DNA of 64,000 bases from Odontomyia ornata (taxonomy: Eukaryota > Arthropoda > Insecta > Diptera > Stratiomyidae), in NCBI GenBank assembly GCA_963969285.1, contig OZ017738.1, forward strand, positions 276,138,400 to 276,202,399, written 5' to 3'. Positions within the stretch are counted from its first letter, which is position 1; each line of letters starts with the position of its first letter. The notes beneath the pieces were generated by a model. That model did no database searches and had not been told where the DNA came from. It worked only from the letters and a program-made list of their open reading frames with translations. Of this stretch, positions 43,101 through 54,339 are shown in pieces. The position numbers and the translations under genes are program-made.

Positions 43101-43264
43101 TGTCTGATGCGGCCCAGTACTACTCGGCTAAACTGGCACCGGAGTACCTTGGCCCCTTCAAAATTGAAAAACGCGAGTCGCCAGCTCTGTTCAGACTACT
43201 GGATATGGATGGAAGGAGTGCAGGGACCTGGCACGCAAAGGACCTCAAGCCATACGTATCCTGA
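40182..43264 (+). pseudogene. pol: Element F Pol (protease, RT, RNase H, integrase), lightly damaged
   Basis: Pol lies in the -1 frame relative to gag and is open across the gag stop, so Gag-Pol was probably made by frameshifting. Order: protease (GLVDSGATHTILGG, near 40320), RT (TFD/SFDIKSAYWQI, MPFGLHNAPATW, VYLDDVIVV near 41220), RNase H (VQTDASDHGVEAVLSQ, VTDHHSLVWL), a TAG at 42060-42062, then integrase in the same frame with H2C2 (HDDATAGH, CRTCQ), VDLVGP, VVCDNGVQF and NPAERINQT (DDE). A TGA at 42795-42797 replaces a W codon. A frameshift near 43045 precedes the C-terminal domain (PEYLGPFKIEKRESPALFRL). All catalytic motifs are intact. Three lesions disable this copy. Confidence 0.9.
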
Positions 43265-44380
43265 GACCGCAAACAATGTCGAGTGTGCGAGGGAGGCCGA
43301 CCAGCGAATTAGTGAATAAGTTAGCTAATAAGTTTAATCAGTAAGATGGTGGAGGGTACTAGTGCTAAGTTTCTTTAAGGTGGTGGTGGGTTATAGTATT
43401 AGTTTAAATAGTAAGCGGATTATGCGCAACCGGCTAGTAATGCGGCAAGTAAGTCTCGTCGATGGCAACGCGTATCGGGACGCGTGCGCTACGGTCTAAG
43501 GACACCGTGGTCCTCGTCTTACGTCCTATCGGGATTAACTAACTGGCCTATTTATGCCAAATCACGTTTCACTCTCCGGGAGACGCGAAGTTTTCGGAAA
43601 AGAAGTCGTCGGACGGAAATCGTACTGGCAGGTCGCACAGGTTTGCTATGCAAGGCGTTACGAGCCTGAGATAGGGGGAAGCTGTAGAATGTAGCGGTAT
43701 TGCAGTTTAGACTAGATTAGGATGTCGAAGTCATAAACTGTGACTTATATTAGAATATAGGCCGTATAAAATGGAGAAAATTAGGCGATGCTTATGTTAA
43801 AGTAGGCGGTACATATAGTGTAATTTAGAATCCAGATAGTTTATAATCGAGTTCACAGCATATTAGAATTTAGAATAAATATATATATAAATTAAAATAC
43901 GTTAGGAGTTTAGAAATATAGAATTCGGAATATAGAACAATTTGAAATATTCTAGACGGCACAACATGAAGAAAATGAAATATGTACCGTCTCTGCTTAA
44001 TCTTAGCTACGTTGTCAGCTGGAGTGACCTGATTGACTCCTTTTCCTTTCCGTTTACCGTTAGTTCGCGGCACAAGGTGATTATTTTATCTTCCTTCATC
44101 CGAACTTGAGCTAAAAAAAAGAATAGACCGTTGGCATTAGGACTAACTTAATGTGGTTCGAGTTAAGGGGAGTGACAAATGGGAAATAGAAGAGAGGCTT
44201 CGAGGAAATTCTGGTCGATAGGCGTTAGGGTAAATAGTTTAGAAGTAGCCGATTATTGTTAGGCGTAGGTTAGAATTAACAGATAGGCACACGACTTAGA
44301 ATAGTTAAGGGTGAAATCCAATTTAAGATATTGATCTGAGGAATAGTTTTTCAATGAATGAATTTTAGGAAAATTCCCTT
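43265..44380 (+). other. Element F 3' untranslated interior
   Basis: About 1.1 kb between pol and the purine tract, AT-rich, with many short ATAG/TAG runs. No env-like or cargo frame is recognisable. The longest frames (about 60 codons) have no motif. Confidence 0.55.
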
Positions 44381-44396
44381 GAAGTAAGGGGGGGAT
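44381..44396 (+). other. Element F polypurine tract
   Basis: GAAGTAAGGGGGGGAT lies immediately before the TGTCACGGG start of the 3' LTR. Confidence 0.8.
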
Positions 44397-47127
44397 TGTC
44401 ACGGGAGCCTTCCACACACGAGTTTAAGGGTGCCCGCGGTCTTATTTAAAAGTATAATAAAAACAAAAAAAGAAAAAAAAAATATAAGTTCTCCACGAGG
44501 ATAACTTCCCGAGCCAAGCGGAAGTAGATATTTAAAATGTATTTAATCCTTTTTTTTTAATTTTAGTTGAAACTCTTAACCTAGTCACGAAATTTAGTGT
44601 AAAGCAATAAAACCTTAGTTTTCTGTTTTGCGTAGATAAGTCAAGCTTTACATATAAGAAAAAAAAAACACTAAACACTTTAGTTATTTAATCCGTTTTT
44701 AAAACGAAACTACTCACAACATCGTAAATTTTAACTAACCCGACAGATAAGAAACCATGCTAAATGTTAACATTTTTATAAAATAAGATTTACTCATAGA
44801 GACATTTTAACCTTTAACTCAGCAAAACTAATTCGACGTAGTCCGTAAAAGTGAGTACTAAACTAGGAACACAAGAACCATAAAATAAAAGAGAATCTCT
44901 GCGAAGATTTCAAAAAGCATAAAAAGATATTCGATAGGTTGTATCATAAACTATGGGTAATAAAAACTCTTGTTGCGCCTACTCGAGTCCGCCGCCCGAA
45001 CGAAAGGTCAAGGAAGTTCCTGTCTATGAGGACCATCTGCCCGAAGGAAACCAATCTACGAATAACATACAACATATATCAGAACGTGAAACGACTGATG
45101 GTGATGCAGATCCTTCAGTTGATCCATCAGCAGCTACGATATTCTTGGAGGGATCAAAGGTCGAGAATGGTGTGATCACAAGAAAGAAGTCGCAGCATCA
45201 AATAGCCCAGCTTCATGGATCGACAAGTGTCAGTGTGCCGGGACTGAAAAAGAGTTCGTCATGTTCGACAATCTATCTGGACGATAGTACTGTATCGCAG
45301 CCAAATCTTAAGAATACTGTAAAGTGCGTATCTTTAGCTATTTACTATCACATTAAAAACCGACAATCCGAGCGGCGACTAGATATTTTTGACGAAAAAC
45401 TTCACCCGCTCACTCGGGACCCAGTCCCTGATGAATACGATGTCCACAACCCGGAACATCGGCAAATCTACAAATTTGTACGAACTTTATTTAACGCTGC
45501 TCAATTGACAGCAGAATGTGCTATTATTACCCTAGTCTATTTAGAACGATTGTTAACTTACGCTGAATTAGATATCGCACCCGGCAACTGGAAACGAATG
45601 GTGTTAGGCGCCATCCTGCTAGCAAGCAAAGTATGGGATGATCAAGCCGTGTGGAACGTCGACTATTGTCAAATTCTTAAGGATATTACCGTAGAAGACA
45701 TGAACGAGCTCGAAAGACAATTTTTAGAGTTGCTACAGTTTAATATCAACGCCACTCTCACTTTAGATTTTGTTATCATCTTCTCTTTGTTTACTCTACA
45801 TTCAGGCAGTAGAGATCTGGACAATGCAGTACCCAAAACTGTTTCGAAATTACGAGATGTTTAATTTTATTGTAATGTTTAAAAATTGGATATTGATTCT
45901 TACGTGTATTGCTTTCATAAGGAGTCGAAATGAGCTTACACTTTGACTACCCCGCAAAGCAAGCTAGGAGACAATTGATGTAAAGAATCGGAATGAAAAT
46001 CATTCAAATGAGATGAAATTAGATCCTAACAATTGATAATGTTATAAGAAAAACAAAAGTTGGTCTCGGCAAATAAACAAACATTGGGAATGACAGTTCC
46101 CACCGAGAGCTTTTGAGCTGCCATATGATCAGTGCGTTCAACTGAACGATTACAACAACGCCTACGGATAATGCAGCAAAGTCCGTAATGCCGCGCGCCT
46201 CCACTGGACGAAAAAGTGGAGCCACGTTCGGAAGCTCGCTTCGAGGAAAGCGTGGCAACGAGAAACGATAAAAGGCCCCGGATGGAGCTTGGAAAGCTCT
46301 CTTCTTTGGATTCTGGGAATTGGACTAGGCGAGCGTTTTTGGCGGAATTTGCGTTTGGAGGTTAGGCGGAATATTGAAGAAAATACAATTTTGGGGCTGG
46401 CGGAACGGCAGATTTTGGTGAACTGCACGGGAAAAGGCGATTGGAGGCGGAATATTCAAGCAAGTGCAATTTTGGAGTTGGCGGGACGGCAGATTTCGGC
46501 GAATTGCACGGAAAAAGGCGATTGATGGAGGGAGCCAGGAGAACGCTACAGTTGGAAGCCGCAGACTAGGGGGCCCCCGGATAGTTAGCTACTATAGACA
46601 TACGAGCGTAAGAGTATTTTTCGTTGTAGTATTTCTTTTTTGTATACTTTATTTTTTTAAATCTGAATTTCACGATAATAATAATTAGTTCCAATAACAT
46701 TTGCTTTTGTAGAATTTATTTCCACAAGTGGAACGTGCCAAGTGTAAGGTTTGGCTCGGGAAGTGGCGTAGTGGGCGAGCACGAATAGTACCCCAGGTGT
46801 GGAAGGCTCGAGGGTGCTCCGCCAACACGTGGTGTGGCTCAAGGGTCCGGCAGGACATAAATTCCCCTTAGATTCCACGCGCTGTTTAGGTGTGCGAGTT
46901 GGTGTAGGGAGGAATAGGCGACACAGTCGGTACGCGAGCGCGGAAATAACATCGGTGCCGGTACGAGTCTTTGACGAGTCGCGATTCTCGCTTGGCGACT
47001 CCCGTGGGGCCCATTCGAAAAGCGAGTGGCGCACGGCCCCTCTTCATTGGGCTAACCGGGTCCGAGGGCCCCAGTCGAAGGTCTCTACCAGAGGCCCAGA
47101 GTGCTCCGGGATAGAAAAATTGTAATA
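44397..47127 (+). repeat. Element F 3' LTR (2731 bp, with cyclin Y gene)
   Basis: It matches 35495-38221 with about 20 substitutions. It ends TTGTAATA and is followed by the AAGA target duplication (47128-47131). Confidence 0.93.
44953..45864 (+). CDS. CycY-like: Cyclin Y-like protein captured in the LTR (3' copy)
   Basis: A second complete 303-codon copy. It differs from the 5' copy at three bases by my reading: one silent change (near 45212), Ser207 to Leu, and Gly274 to Val. The lipidation signal, the signature around residues 101-125, the cyclin box and the diverged tail are otherwise the same. Ser207 lies within the cyclin box, where human cyclin Y has isoleucine (TYAEIDI), so Leu is the more family-like residue. 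The flanking non-coding LTR has diverged about three times more per base than this ORF. That hints at constraint, but the counts are small. Confidence 0.93.
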   Translation: MGNKNSCCAYSSPPPERKVKEVPVYEDHLPEGNQSTNNIQHISERETTDGDADPSVDPSAATIFLEGSKVENGVITRKKSQHQIAQLHGSTSVSVPGLKKSSSCSTIYLDDSTVSQPNLKNTVKCVSLAIYYHIKNRQSERRLDIFDEKLHPLTRDPVPDEYDVHNPEHRQIYKFVRTLFNAAQLTAECAIITLVYLERLLTYAELDIAPGNWKRMVLGAILLASKVWDDQAVWNVDYCQILKDITVEDMNELERQFLELLQFNINATLTLDFVIIFSLFTLHSGSRDLDNAVPKTVSKLRDV

Positions 47128-47131
47128 AAGA

Positions 47132-48130
47132 TGCAAACTATACTACGCAAAAGCCGAATCCACGATGTGGTTAAGGAAATGCATGAAGGATCCTCGGGAG
47201 GCCACCTCAGTGTTAACAAGACCTTAGCGAAATTGCGGGAAAGGTTCTACTGGCTCCAAGCTCAAGAAGACGTAGAGGGCTGGTGTCACAGATGCACAAT
47301 TTGCGCTTCCGTCAAAGGTCCAAAGCGACGACTGAGAGGACAAATGCAAACCTATAACATGGGGGTACCATTTGGAAGGATTGCTGTTGACATCGCAGGA
47401 CACTTTCCTGAATCTGAATGGGGAAATCGATACACACTGGTTGTAGCCGATTTTTTCAGCAAGTGGCCCGAGGTCTACCCCATTCCCAACCAGGAAGCAA
47501 CTACTGTAGCCGAACAGCTAGTGTTAAATTGGGTCAGTAGGTACGGCGTACCTTGTGAACTACATTCAAAACCAGGCCGAAACTTTGAGTCACTAGTTTT
47601 TCGCAAAATGTGTGAACTACTGGGAATACAGAAAACGAGGACAACACCACTGCATCCTCAATCCGATGGAATGGTCGAACGTTTCAACGGTACGCGCAAT
47701 AAACACCTCGGCAAGATGGTAGACGAAAACCAAAGGGACTGGGACCGACATATTCCACTATTTTTTATGGCGCTATTCATCTGCCAGCTGATATAAAGTT
47801 CGGGACACCCCCTGAGAAACCCCAAACCATCTCGGAGTACGCAAGTGAGCTAATAGAACGGTTGAACCAGATACTCCGGACAGTGCGAAAACACCTCGAA
47901 TCGGCTACTGACTGCATGAAGGCCAGGTATGATCTAAAGGCAAATTCTACTGGCTTAGTGTAGCTATATAATCCACAACGGCGAAAGGTAAGGTCTCCAA
48001 AGTCGCATCATAATTGGAAGGGACCATACCGAGTTATAAAGCGAATCAACGACGTCGTATATCGCATACAGTAACATCGTAAGCCCAGAGCCAAAATGAA
48101 AAGCGTGCACCTGGACCGTCTTGCCCTATA
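47132..48130 (+). pseudogene. Element C integrase, main part
   Basis: Continuing from 35494: the zinc domain (GGHLSVNKTLAKLRERFYWL, CHRCTICASVKGPK) and core with GRIAVDIAGHFPES (D), a second conserved position reading LHSKPGRNFES, where D-x-G has become K-P-G, and HPQSDGMVERFNGTRNKHL (E). So the second catalytic aspartate is lost. The frame is open from 47101 to 47796. The C-terminal part (KFGTPPEKPQ, NWKGPYRVIKRINDVVYRIQ, VHLDRLALY) follows in other frames to about 48130. Confidence 0.87.
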
Positions 48131-48184
48131 TTACATCCAAGGTGAATTGACTACAACTGGTGACACATCTTTTCGGGGCGAAAA

Positions 48185-48202
48185 GAACTGAGGTGGGGGC
48201 AG
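48185..48202 (+). other. Element C polypurine tract
   Basis: GAACTGAGGTGGGGGCAG directly precedes the TGTTACATGC start of the 3' LTR. Confidence 0.72.
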
Positions 48203-48667
48203 TGTTACATGCAAGAATAATTCTGCGAGCTACTGTTGCAATTGTTTTTACAAACATTAAGAGCCTCATGATCAAAAAAGTGAATTTACTCAAAACCACG
48301 AGAACCCACCTAGCATGTTCAACATCTGAAAGTGACGTCACTCCATTCATTAAGCTGCTCGAATATACCAGGTACCTCTCGGCAGAACATTCGCCAATGT
48401 ACGAGAAATGGGTTGAATGGGTAGAGACCTTATATAAAGGTGAGCTGAATGAATGGGGGGATCATTCATTAGAACCGCGATAGTAAAAACTGCGAAAGTG
48501 TGGAGCGAATAGAAAAGCGATATTGATCGAGTAATAGGAAAGTGATTTTCGTTGATTGTGAAGTGATTTTAGAAGACAATTGCGATAGAAATTTATGGAC
48601 AAGTGGAAGTTAGACTTTTAATAATGAAAATTAAAATTGTGAAATAGTTAAATAAGTGATTGTGCAA
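48203..48667 (+). repeat. Element C 3' LTR, truncated
   Basis: It matches the first 465 or so bases of the 5' LTR, including TATATAAA at 48431-48438. It stops at ...GTGATTGTGCA, about 100 bases short of the LTR end plus U5, where LINE D ORF1 resumes. The missing end explains why no target duplication can be read for C. Confidence 0.85.
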
Positions 48668-49702
48668 TTTGCACTCGCCGGGTGCATGGATAGCTTTGCA
48701 CTTTACACATCTATATTTCATGGCGCAATTAGCAGCCAAATGACCGAATCTTTTCCAGAGTTGTTCCCACCTCACCACACGGAAGGTAAAGTACCTTATT
48801 TTTTGTATGACACTTGAACTGCTTTTGCTGGAAATCTGGACTAAGTCATGAGGCAAGTTTTTTGCTCGACAATCGACCTCCTTGTTGCAGTCTTTAAGCG
48901 TAATAAATTCTATTTCTGGTGCAACTTCTTGAAGCACTTGAAGGAGAGATATCCTCGCCGCAGTCCAGACCTTTCAATAAAAAGGTCTGGTTTCTTCGCT
49001 TTTGGGGGTGTATGTAAAATGCGGAATATCTCTAGAACTCAATCCACTTTTTACTGCCTGAAAATCAACCAGACTTTGTTCAATATTTCAGTTTATCGGT
49101 ATTCACTCTCTGATCTCAAAATAATTTAATTTATCTTCGGCTCCCTTGAGCCGAACCATATCTTTGCCTTATCCACATAAATTGATTGGTGGGCTTTTTC
49201 ATTCTTTTGACTAACTCTGACCGATGGACCAGCAGACGAAACTTTTGGTTTTTTCTCCCAATTTTTAATTTTTAAATATTCGATAAATCCATTATCAGGT
49301 TTAGTAATACAATGTTCAGAATTTTTTTTACCATTATCCTCTTCAATGCTCATGGAATCGTCTAGCCTGGCTGGCGCTTCATAATAGTTCGTGCTGACGT
49401 TTGTTCCACCAGCGCTGAGGATCAGGTTTTTGTTGCGGTTTCCTAGATTTCTTGACTTCGGTTGCTTTTGACTTTACATCTTTTTCTTTCTTGACGGTTT
49501 CTTTTCCATTGTTGAACATTAATTTTCTAACTAGTTCTTCACAGGATTGGATCCAAAGTCGGAGTTCTTCGTTTTCTCTCTCAACCTTCTCAGCTTTCTC
49601 GCAAGCTTTGACAAATTGCTCGATCTCGATGACTGACAAAATTTTCGGTTTGTCTTCATGGCTATCGAATCTTCGTTTTAGCTTTTTTTTCGCCAGTCAT
49701 CG
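48668..49702 (-). pseudogene. LINE D ORF1 (Gag-like), N-terminal part to zinc knuckles
   Basis: Downward from about 49702 (ATGACTGGCGAA): a charged, coiled-coil-prone region (VEIE/ VKACEKAEKVERENEELRL), lysine-rich linker, a middle domain (IYVDKAKIWF, GFIEYLKIKNWEKKPK), and FTFRVVRWEQLW. It then shows RFGHLAANCAMKYRCVKCKA followed by IHAPGEC. The last part is the tandem CCHC cluster of Jockey/I-type ORF1 proteins, with the first cysteines of knuckle 1 lost. The frame changes several times. It is interrupted by element C and continues at 26294 downward. Confidence 0.72.
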
Positions 49703-50261
49703 TGCTCCCGCATCTAGTTGCTTTTGCAGCGAGATTAGAGTTAATAAACCGAGACTTCCCTTGAATGTATTTCCGCTTTTTGATACTTCATCAGAAATGA
49801 AATTTCAGGTACTCGATAAATGTTCGAATAATTCGACGGTGATGGTCTTCAATTGAAAAACTTAGTTTCAACTCACTTTCGTGGAGCGATTCAAAACACG
49901 TCTATACGCAACGAGTGCTAGATGTAGAACAAGAGCTTATAGACAAAGAAGCTGACGCTTTACGAGCAAAGTGCTCGTCTAACGGTAGTTGGTTTTGGTT
50001 CCACCGCCGTGAGTTTGTATTGGTGTACGTGCGTATTGGCGAGAAAATCCGCGAGAAACAAGGTCAGACAAGGACAAGAATACCGTATGCATTTCACCCC
50101 ATAAGAGTGAAAGAGATATGAAATCGAATTTAATTTAACGATTTCGTTAAAATGAGCTGATTACATTTAACGAAGCAAAATTTTGCTCTATATTCAACTG
50201 TCAATCTGCCAAACGTCATTGCAGTTAACAAATTTAATTGTTGAACTCCAATTTACTATAC
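49703..50261 (-). other. Probable LINE D 5' untranslated region and flank
   Basis: Sequence upstream of LINE D ORF1 with no other recognisable gene. A 68-codon plus-strand frame (49915-50121) lacks motifs. The true 5' end of the LINE cannot be set from one copy. Confidence 0.35.
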
Positions 50262-50640
50262 GTGTTACAATTGCCGGTAGACCCAAATTCGGGCCACTAA
50301 TGTTAAGAAAGTACGGCCATTTTGTGTTCATATTGTTAATCATAACATTCCTTGTCGATGGCGCACAATCTTCGGATAAAAATGACAAGTTTTATTGTTG
50401 ACCTCGTGGTGTCGCTTCTAGTTACGTGTTACAATTGCCAGTAGATACCAATTTCAGGTTAATAATCTTAAGAAAGTACGCCCATTCAGTGTTCATATTG
50501 TTAATCATAACATTTCTTCTCATGCTGATTCTCCTAGTTTTAGCTTCCATGGCTCAATACATCCGAAACTTATGTTTTGGGGTAAAAGTGTTGAAATCCA
50601 ACCAAAAGGAATTCTTACTCTAGAACTTCCAAAGTAAGTA
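50262..50640 (+). repeat. Tandem duplication of a hydrophobic-peptide segment
   Basis: The block at 50262-50345 (TACGTGTTACAATTGCCGGT...GTTAATCATAACATTCCTT) recurs at 50424-50520 with about 85% identity. In both copies a frame encodes LRKYGHFVFILLIITFL or LRKYAHSVFILLIITFL, a hydrophobic segment like a signal anchor. Each is short (72 and 65 codons) and has no recognised family. It may be a duplicated exon or a non-coding repeat. Confidence 0.5.
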
Positions 50641-50989
50641 ACCTGGGCTGAAATTTTGCCTAAATTGCTAGACGATTGTTTAAAAAATAATACTTTTACT
50701 TAGGTGGGGTGAAGCATATACCTGGTCCAATGTAAATTGTTGTGTTCATAATATAGTGGGCAAAGAGGTGCATACAGGAGACGGCGAAAGATCAAATTCA
50801 TGAAGCCACGAGCTTTTGCCTCTGCTATCATGATAACTCGCATAGGCTCGAAGTTAATTTCGAAATCAGGGTCAAAATTTTGTTCATCATATGATGAGGT
50901 TTATCATATTCTTGGCGATAAACTTCATGAGAATGCAGCGTTTGCAAATTAGCTGTTTACTACAGAAAAAATTGTCATATGTGCTGATA
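50641..50989. other. Non-coding interval
   Basis: No domain recognised. The phrase GAGGTGCATACAGGAGACGGCGA (50769-50791) is shared, with one change, with the palindrome arms (near 55608 and 59860). This suggests a fragment of the same repeat. Confidence 0.4.
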
Positions 50990-52200
50990 TTATCATTTTG
51001 GCGAAATTTTCTTGCAAACGTTTGAAAGGGCACAACTCTTGACCTACGTAGAAAATTTCGTCACTCTAGCTTGTGTGGTTTATGAGAAAACTTGCTGTGA
51101 CGCACGGACGGACAGACAGAAAGATGAAAAGACAGATCGCGATTTTAATAGGGTATTGTAAAAATATTTAATGATCCCTAAAACGGTCTGTTGTATAAAT
51201 ACTTGCAAGTTAAGCAATTAAAAACGTTTCCATGAAAAATATTCGTTACTTGAATTGCTACTAAAATAGCGAATTGAACTTACCTTTTGATTTTTGGGGG
51301 CCATTATTTTGAATGCATGCATTTTTTGGATTTTCAAAAATATTTCTATCTTAGAGTCTTGTCAGTCAATCTGCCAAATCTCATTCAAATGGTAGTTTCC
51401 TTCTGGACGGGGCAAAAGTATAAAATTTTTAGCGAAAATGGCAACTAAAAATATTAGGTTTTAAATTTTCGACTTCTCTATTTTTCCTCCGATTTTGATA
51501 GTTTTTTGTTTAGTACAAGAACTTAGGACAGTTAACAATAATTTTAAGTTTCATCAAAATCCATTGGAAAATGTAGCCACTAGAGGGCTATAAAAATGTG
51601 AAAAAATCGCATATTTGACCCGCCACCATTTTGAAACTTAAGCATCTATGCGCACTAAAATAGCAGAGCATTTAAATCTAATTGCTCTTTATCTTGTATA
51701 TAAATTTCATATACAATATTGGGTCTTTGAGATAACTTTGAAATTTCAAGCTTCAACTAGCAGCCATTTTGTTTTTGGAGACCTGATCTCTAGTTTTTTA
51801 TACAGTTCTTTAGACACTTATAGTCTTAACGAAACTACCGAATTTCATTAACATCGGTTGAAAAGTTTGGTCACAACTACAACATCCAATGTTTACACAT
51901 TTTTCGACGGTTGACCGGCCGCCATTTTGTTCCAAACTGTTCGGCTTTGAATTCTTTATTGTGAAATTCATCGCACATCTCAATAAACCTCTGTACCAAA
52001 TTTCATAAAATTAGGAGCTATGGTTTCGTCAAAAAAGTAATCAAAACTTTTCGTCCAAAATGGCCGCTTTTTTGTTTTTCCTCGACCGATTTAGCTCGTT
52101 AAACAACTTGACTGAGACATTCACCCAATACACCTTTCCTTAAAATTTTATGGAAATTGGAGTGAAATTGTGATCTCTAGCATAATCACGATTTTCGTTA
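50990..52200 (-). repeat. Dispersed non-coding repeat, copy 2 (AAATGGCGGCC family)
   Basis: 51010-51440 is the inverted relative of 18050-18470. The following DNA to about 52200 repeats related phrases (GCCGCCATTTTG, AAATTTCAT...AAA, CTAGAGGGCTATAAAAATG), as if several diverged copies lie in series. No protein-coding potential recognised. Confidence 0.6.
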
Positions 52201-52204
52201 TATC

Positions 52205-52571
<367 letters not shown>

Positions 52572-52862
52572 TTATTTCCTAATTTGACGGGCTGAAAGGA
52601 AAAATACAATTCTTATCACTAAATTAAAAGTAGGAACCTCTTCTGAACTTTATTTCATTTACAATACAAACGGAATATACTATTGCCTTATCACTATACT
52701 GAAAAGCTCCACCACAATGCACTTCCACCGTGTCTCACTTTCACTCCTTTCCACACCCGCAATATTATACACTTCACTTCTCACTCACAACTCAGCGTAA
52801 CTTTACTCAAACGCGACTTTAAATCGAATTGAATCCTTCCGAGCGTTTCGATGGACTTTTGC

Positions 52863-52878
52863 CACACGTTGGGCGCCA
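52863..52878 (-). other. Primer-binding site of the left G-type element
   Basis: Minus-strand TGGCGCCCAACGTGTG, one base after an LTR end reading TGTAACA (complement of 52880-52886). It is the mirror image of the site at 62608. The gag that should follow to the left is replaced by (TA)n at 52571. Confidence 0.75.
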
Positions 52879-54339
52879 ATGTTACACCCCCAGATATTTC
52901 ACGGGAGTCGCTATTGCACCCGAAAGAAATTAGGGTGCTCCGGCGGGGCTTACGGACCCGGTTTAGCTCGTCCAAAGACGGGCGTGGTGCACCACTCGCT
53001 TGTCCCCCAAGGCCCCAATAAGCCGCCAAGCGAGAATACCCCTTGCCGGACCAACCAACGTCACTGTTCCACTTTCTTCCAACTCTCTGACTATCGGGCA
53101 ACAGCTAGTTGCCACACTAAGCATCTCGGAACACACTTGCCTCGGGACTTGCTAAATTTGCAACAAACACTATTTTCCACCCTATCAGGCTCTCCTACGC
53201 TTCCCTCGAACACTAGCAGTAAACTTCCGACCTGATATCGATATATACACTCCACCCCCGAACACTGTCACTAACTTCCGATTTTACTATTTTCACAATT
53301 ATGACTTACCACTCAAGCTGCACCCGTCACAACCTGAAACATAATTCCAATTCAATATTTTAAATAAAATTTTGCTTTTTTGCTTTTCCTGGAATTGTAA
53401 GTTTAATAAGTCGGCTTAAATTTCAATGTACAAACTCATACATCAATGCAAATGCGCAAACTCTTTAACTACTTTAAAGTGTCTAGCTAGCTCACACCAA
53501 AGAAGAAGTTATTTTCTTTAATAATGAAAACTTTCTACTACGCGTACCTAAAGGGGCCCCTTCTCTGCTGCCTCCAATGGTGTTCTTTCCTTTTCCGTCG
53601 CCACTTGGAGCTCACTATCCTGCCTCGTCGTTCTGTTCTAGGCACGTTAACTCGCCACTCGATGAATCGTCTTCCAACTCGTCGTTCTTCCACTTCTTAT
53701 CACCACCAACGCTCATCGCTTCGCTAGTTCCTCTACTCCGCCAAACTCAAGAAGAAAGTAAGAAGAGGCACGTTATTCGTCGCGCGCTTTTATCATCTCT
53801 TCCTAAAGGCTAATGTCCCGCTCTCCGACCAAGTTCCTTTGTCTCCGGTCAGCCACCTCTTCGGAGTGGTTCTTCGTATATTCGAGGAGTAGTTTCACTC
53901 TGACGCTGCGTGATTTCCACTCCGCTCTGGTGGTGATCACTTCAAGTTCGGCTGAATTGGCTGAACTTGGTTCACTGACAGTTTGCAACGTCAGTGATGC
54001 TTGTGTACATTTAGTTTTCAGGTAAATCGTGCTGATGTTTTTATATTCATCGTTACTTACAAATTTCCTCCGAACAGCATAGAACAGGACATTTCGTAAA
54101 AAATCATGTATGTAAGTTTGATAGACAATGCTGTTCTATTGATGTCAATTAGTGTATTTTCTTGTTCACCATTAACTGTTTGACTTTTTGTTCCTTGCCT
54201 TTTAATGGAATTTGCTGCAGACGCAAGAGCTCGATTAGTGACTGTTCGTGAGGTGGGTCTTGGACTTTCCTAACTTGATTGAGGCTATATTCCTTATTAT
54301 TTTCCTGAATTACCGCCAGTGACATTTTATTCATTTATT

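Larger units (their letters stand above)
35495..47127 (+). mobile_element. Gypsy element F carrying cyclin Y in its LTRs
   Basis: This 11.6-kb element has two 2.73-kb LTRs (35495-38221 and 44397-47127), a tRNA-Lys-type primer site, gag, pol and a purine tract. It lies precisely inside the integrase gene of element C, with an AAGA duplication. By eye the LTRs differ at about 20 substitutions (about 0.7%) plus homopolymer indels, so this is the youngest insertion in the window. Each LTR contains a complete cyclin Y-like coding sequence in the element's sense direction. Confidence 0.95.
26295..48667 (+). mobile_element. Gypsy element C, split by two younger insertions
   Basis: Its own sequence is 26295-28708, 33449-35494 and 47132-48667. 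The middle gaps are exactly elements E (28709-33443) and F (35495-47127), each with a target duplication. Two LTR copies (5' complete, 3' truncated) frame gag, protease, RT, RNase H and integrase. It sits inside LINE D ORF1 in the opposite orientation. Confidence 0.93.

Noticed and set aside
35495..47127. The two cyclin Y copies as an ordinary tandem host gene duplication
   Set aside because: The copies sit inside long direct repeats bounded by a target duplication, with primer site, gag, pol and purine tract between them. The LTR explanation fits every boundary.
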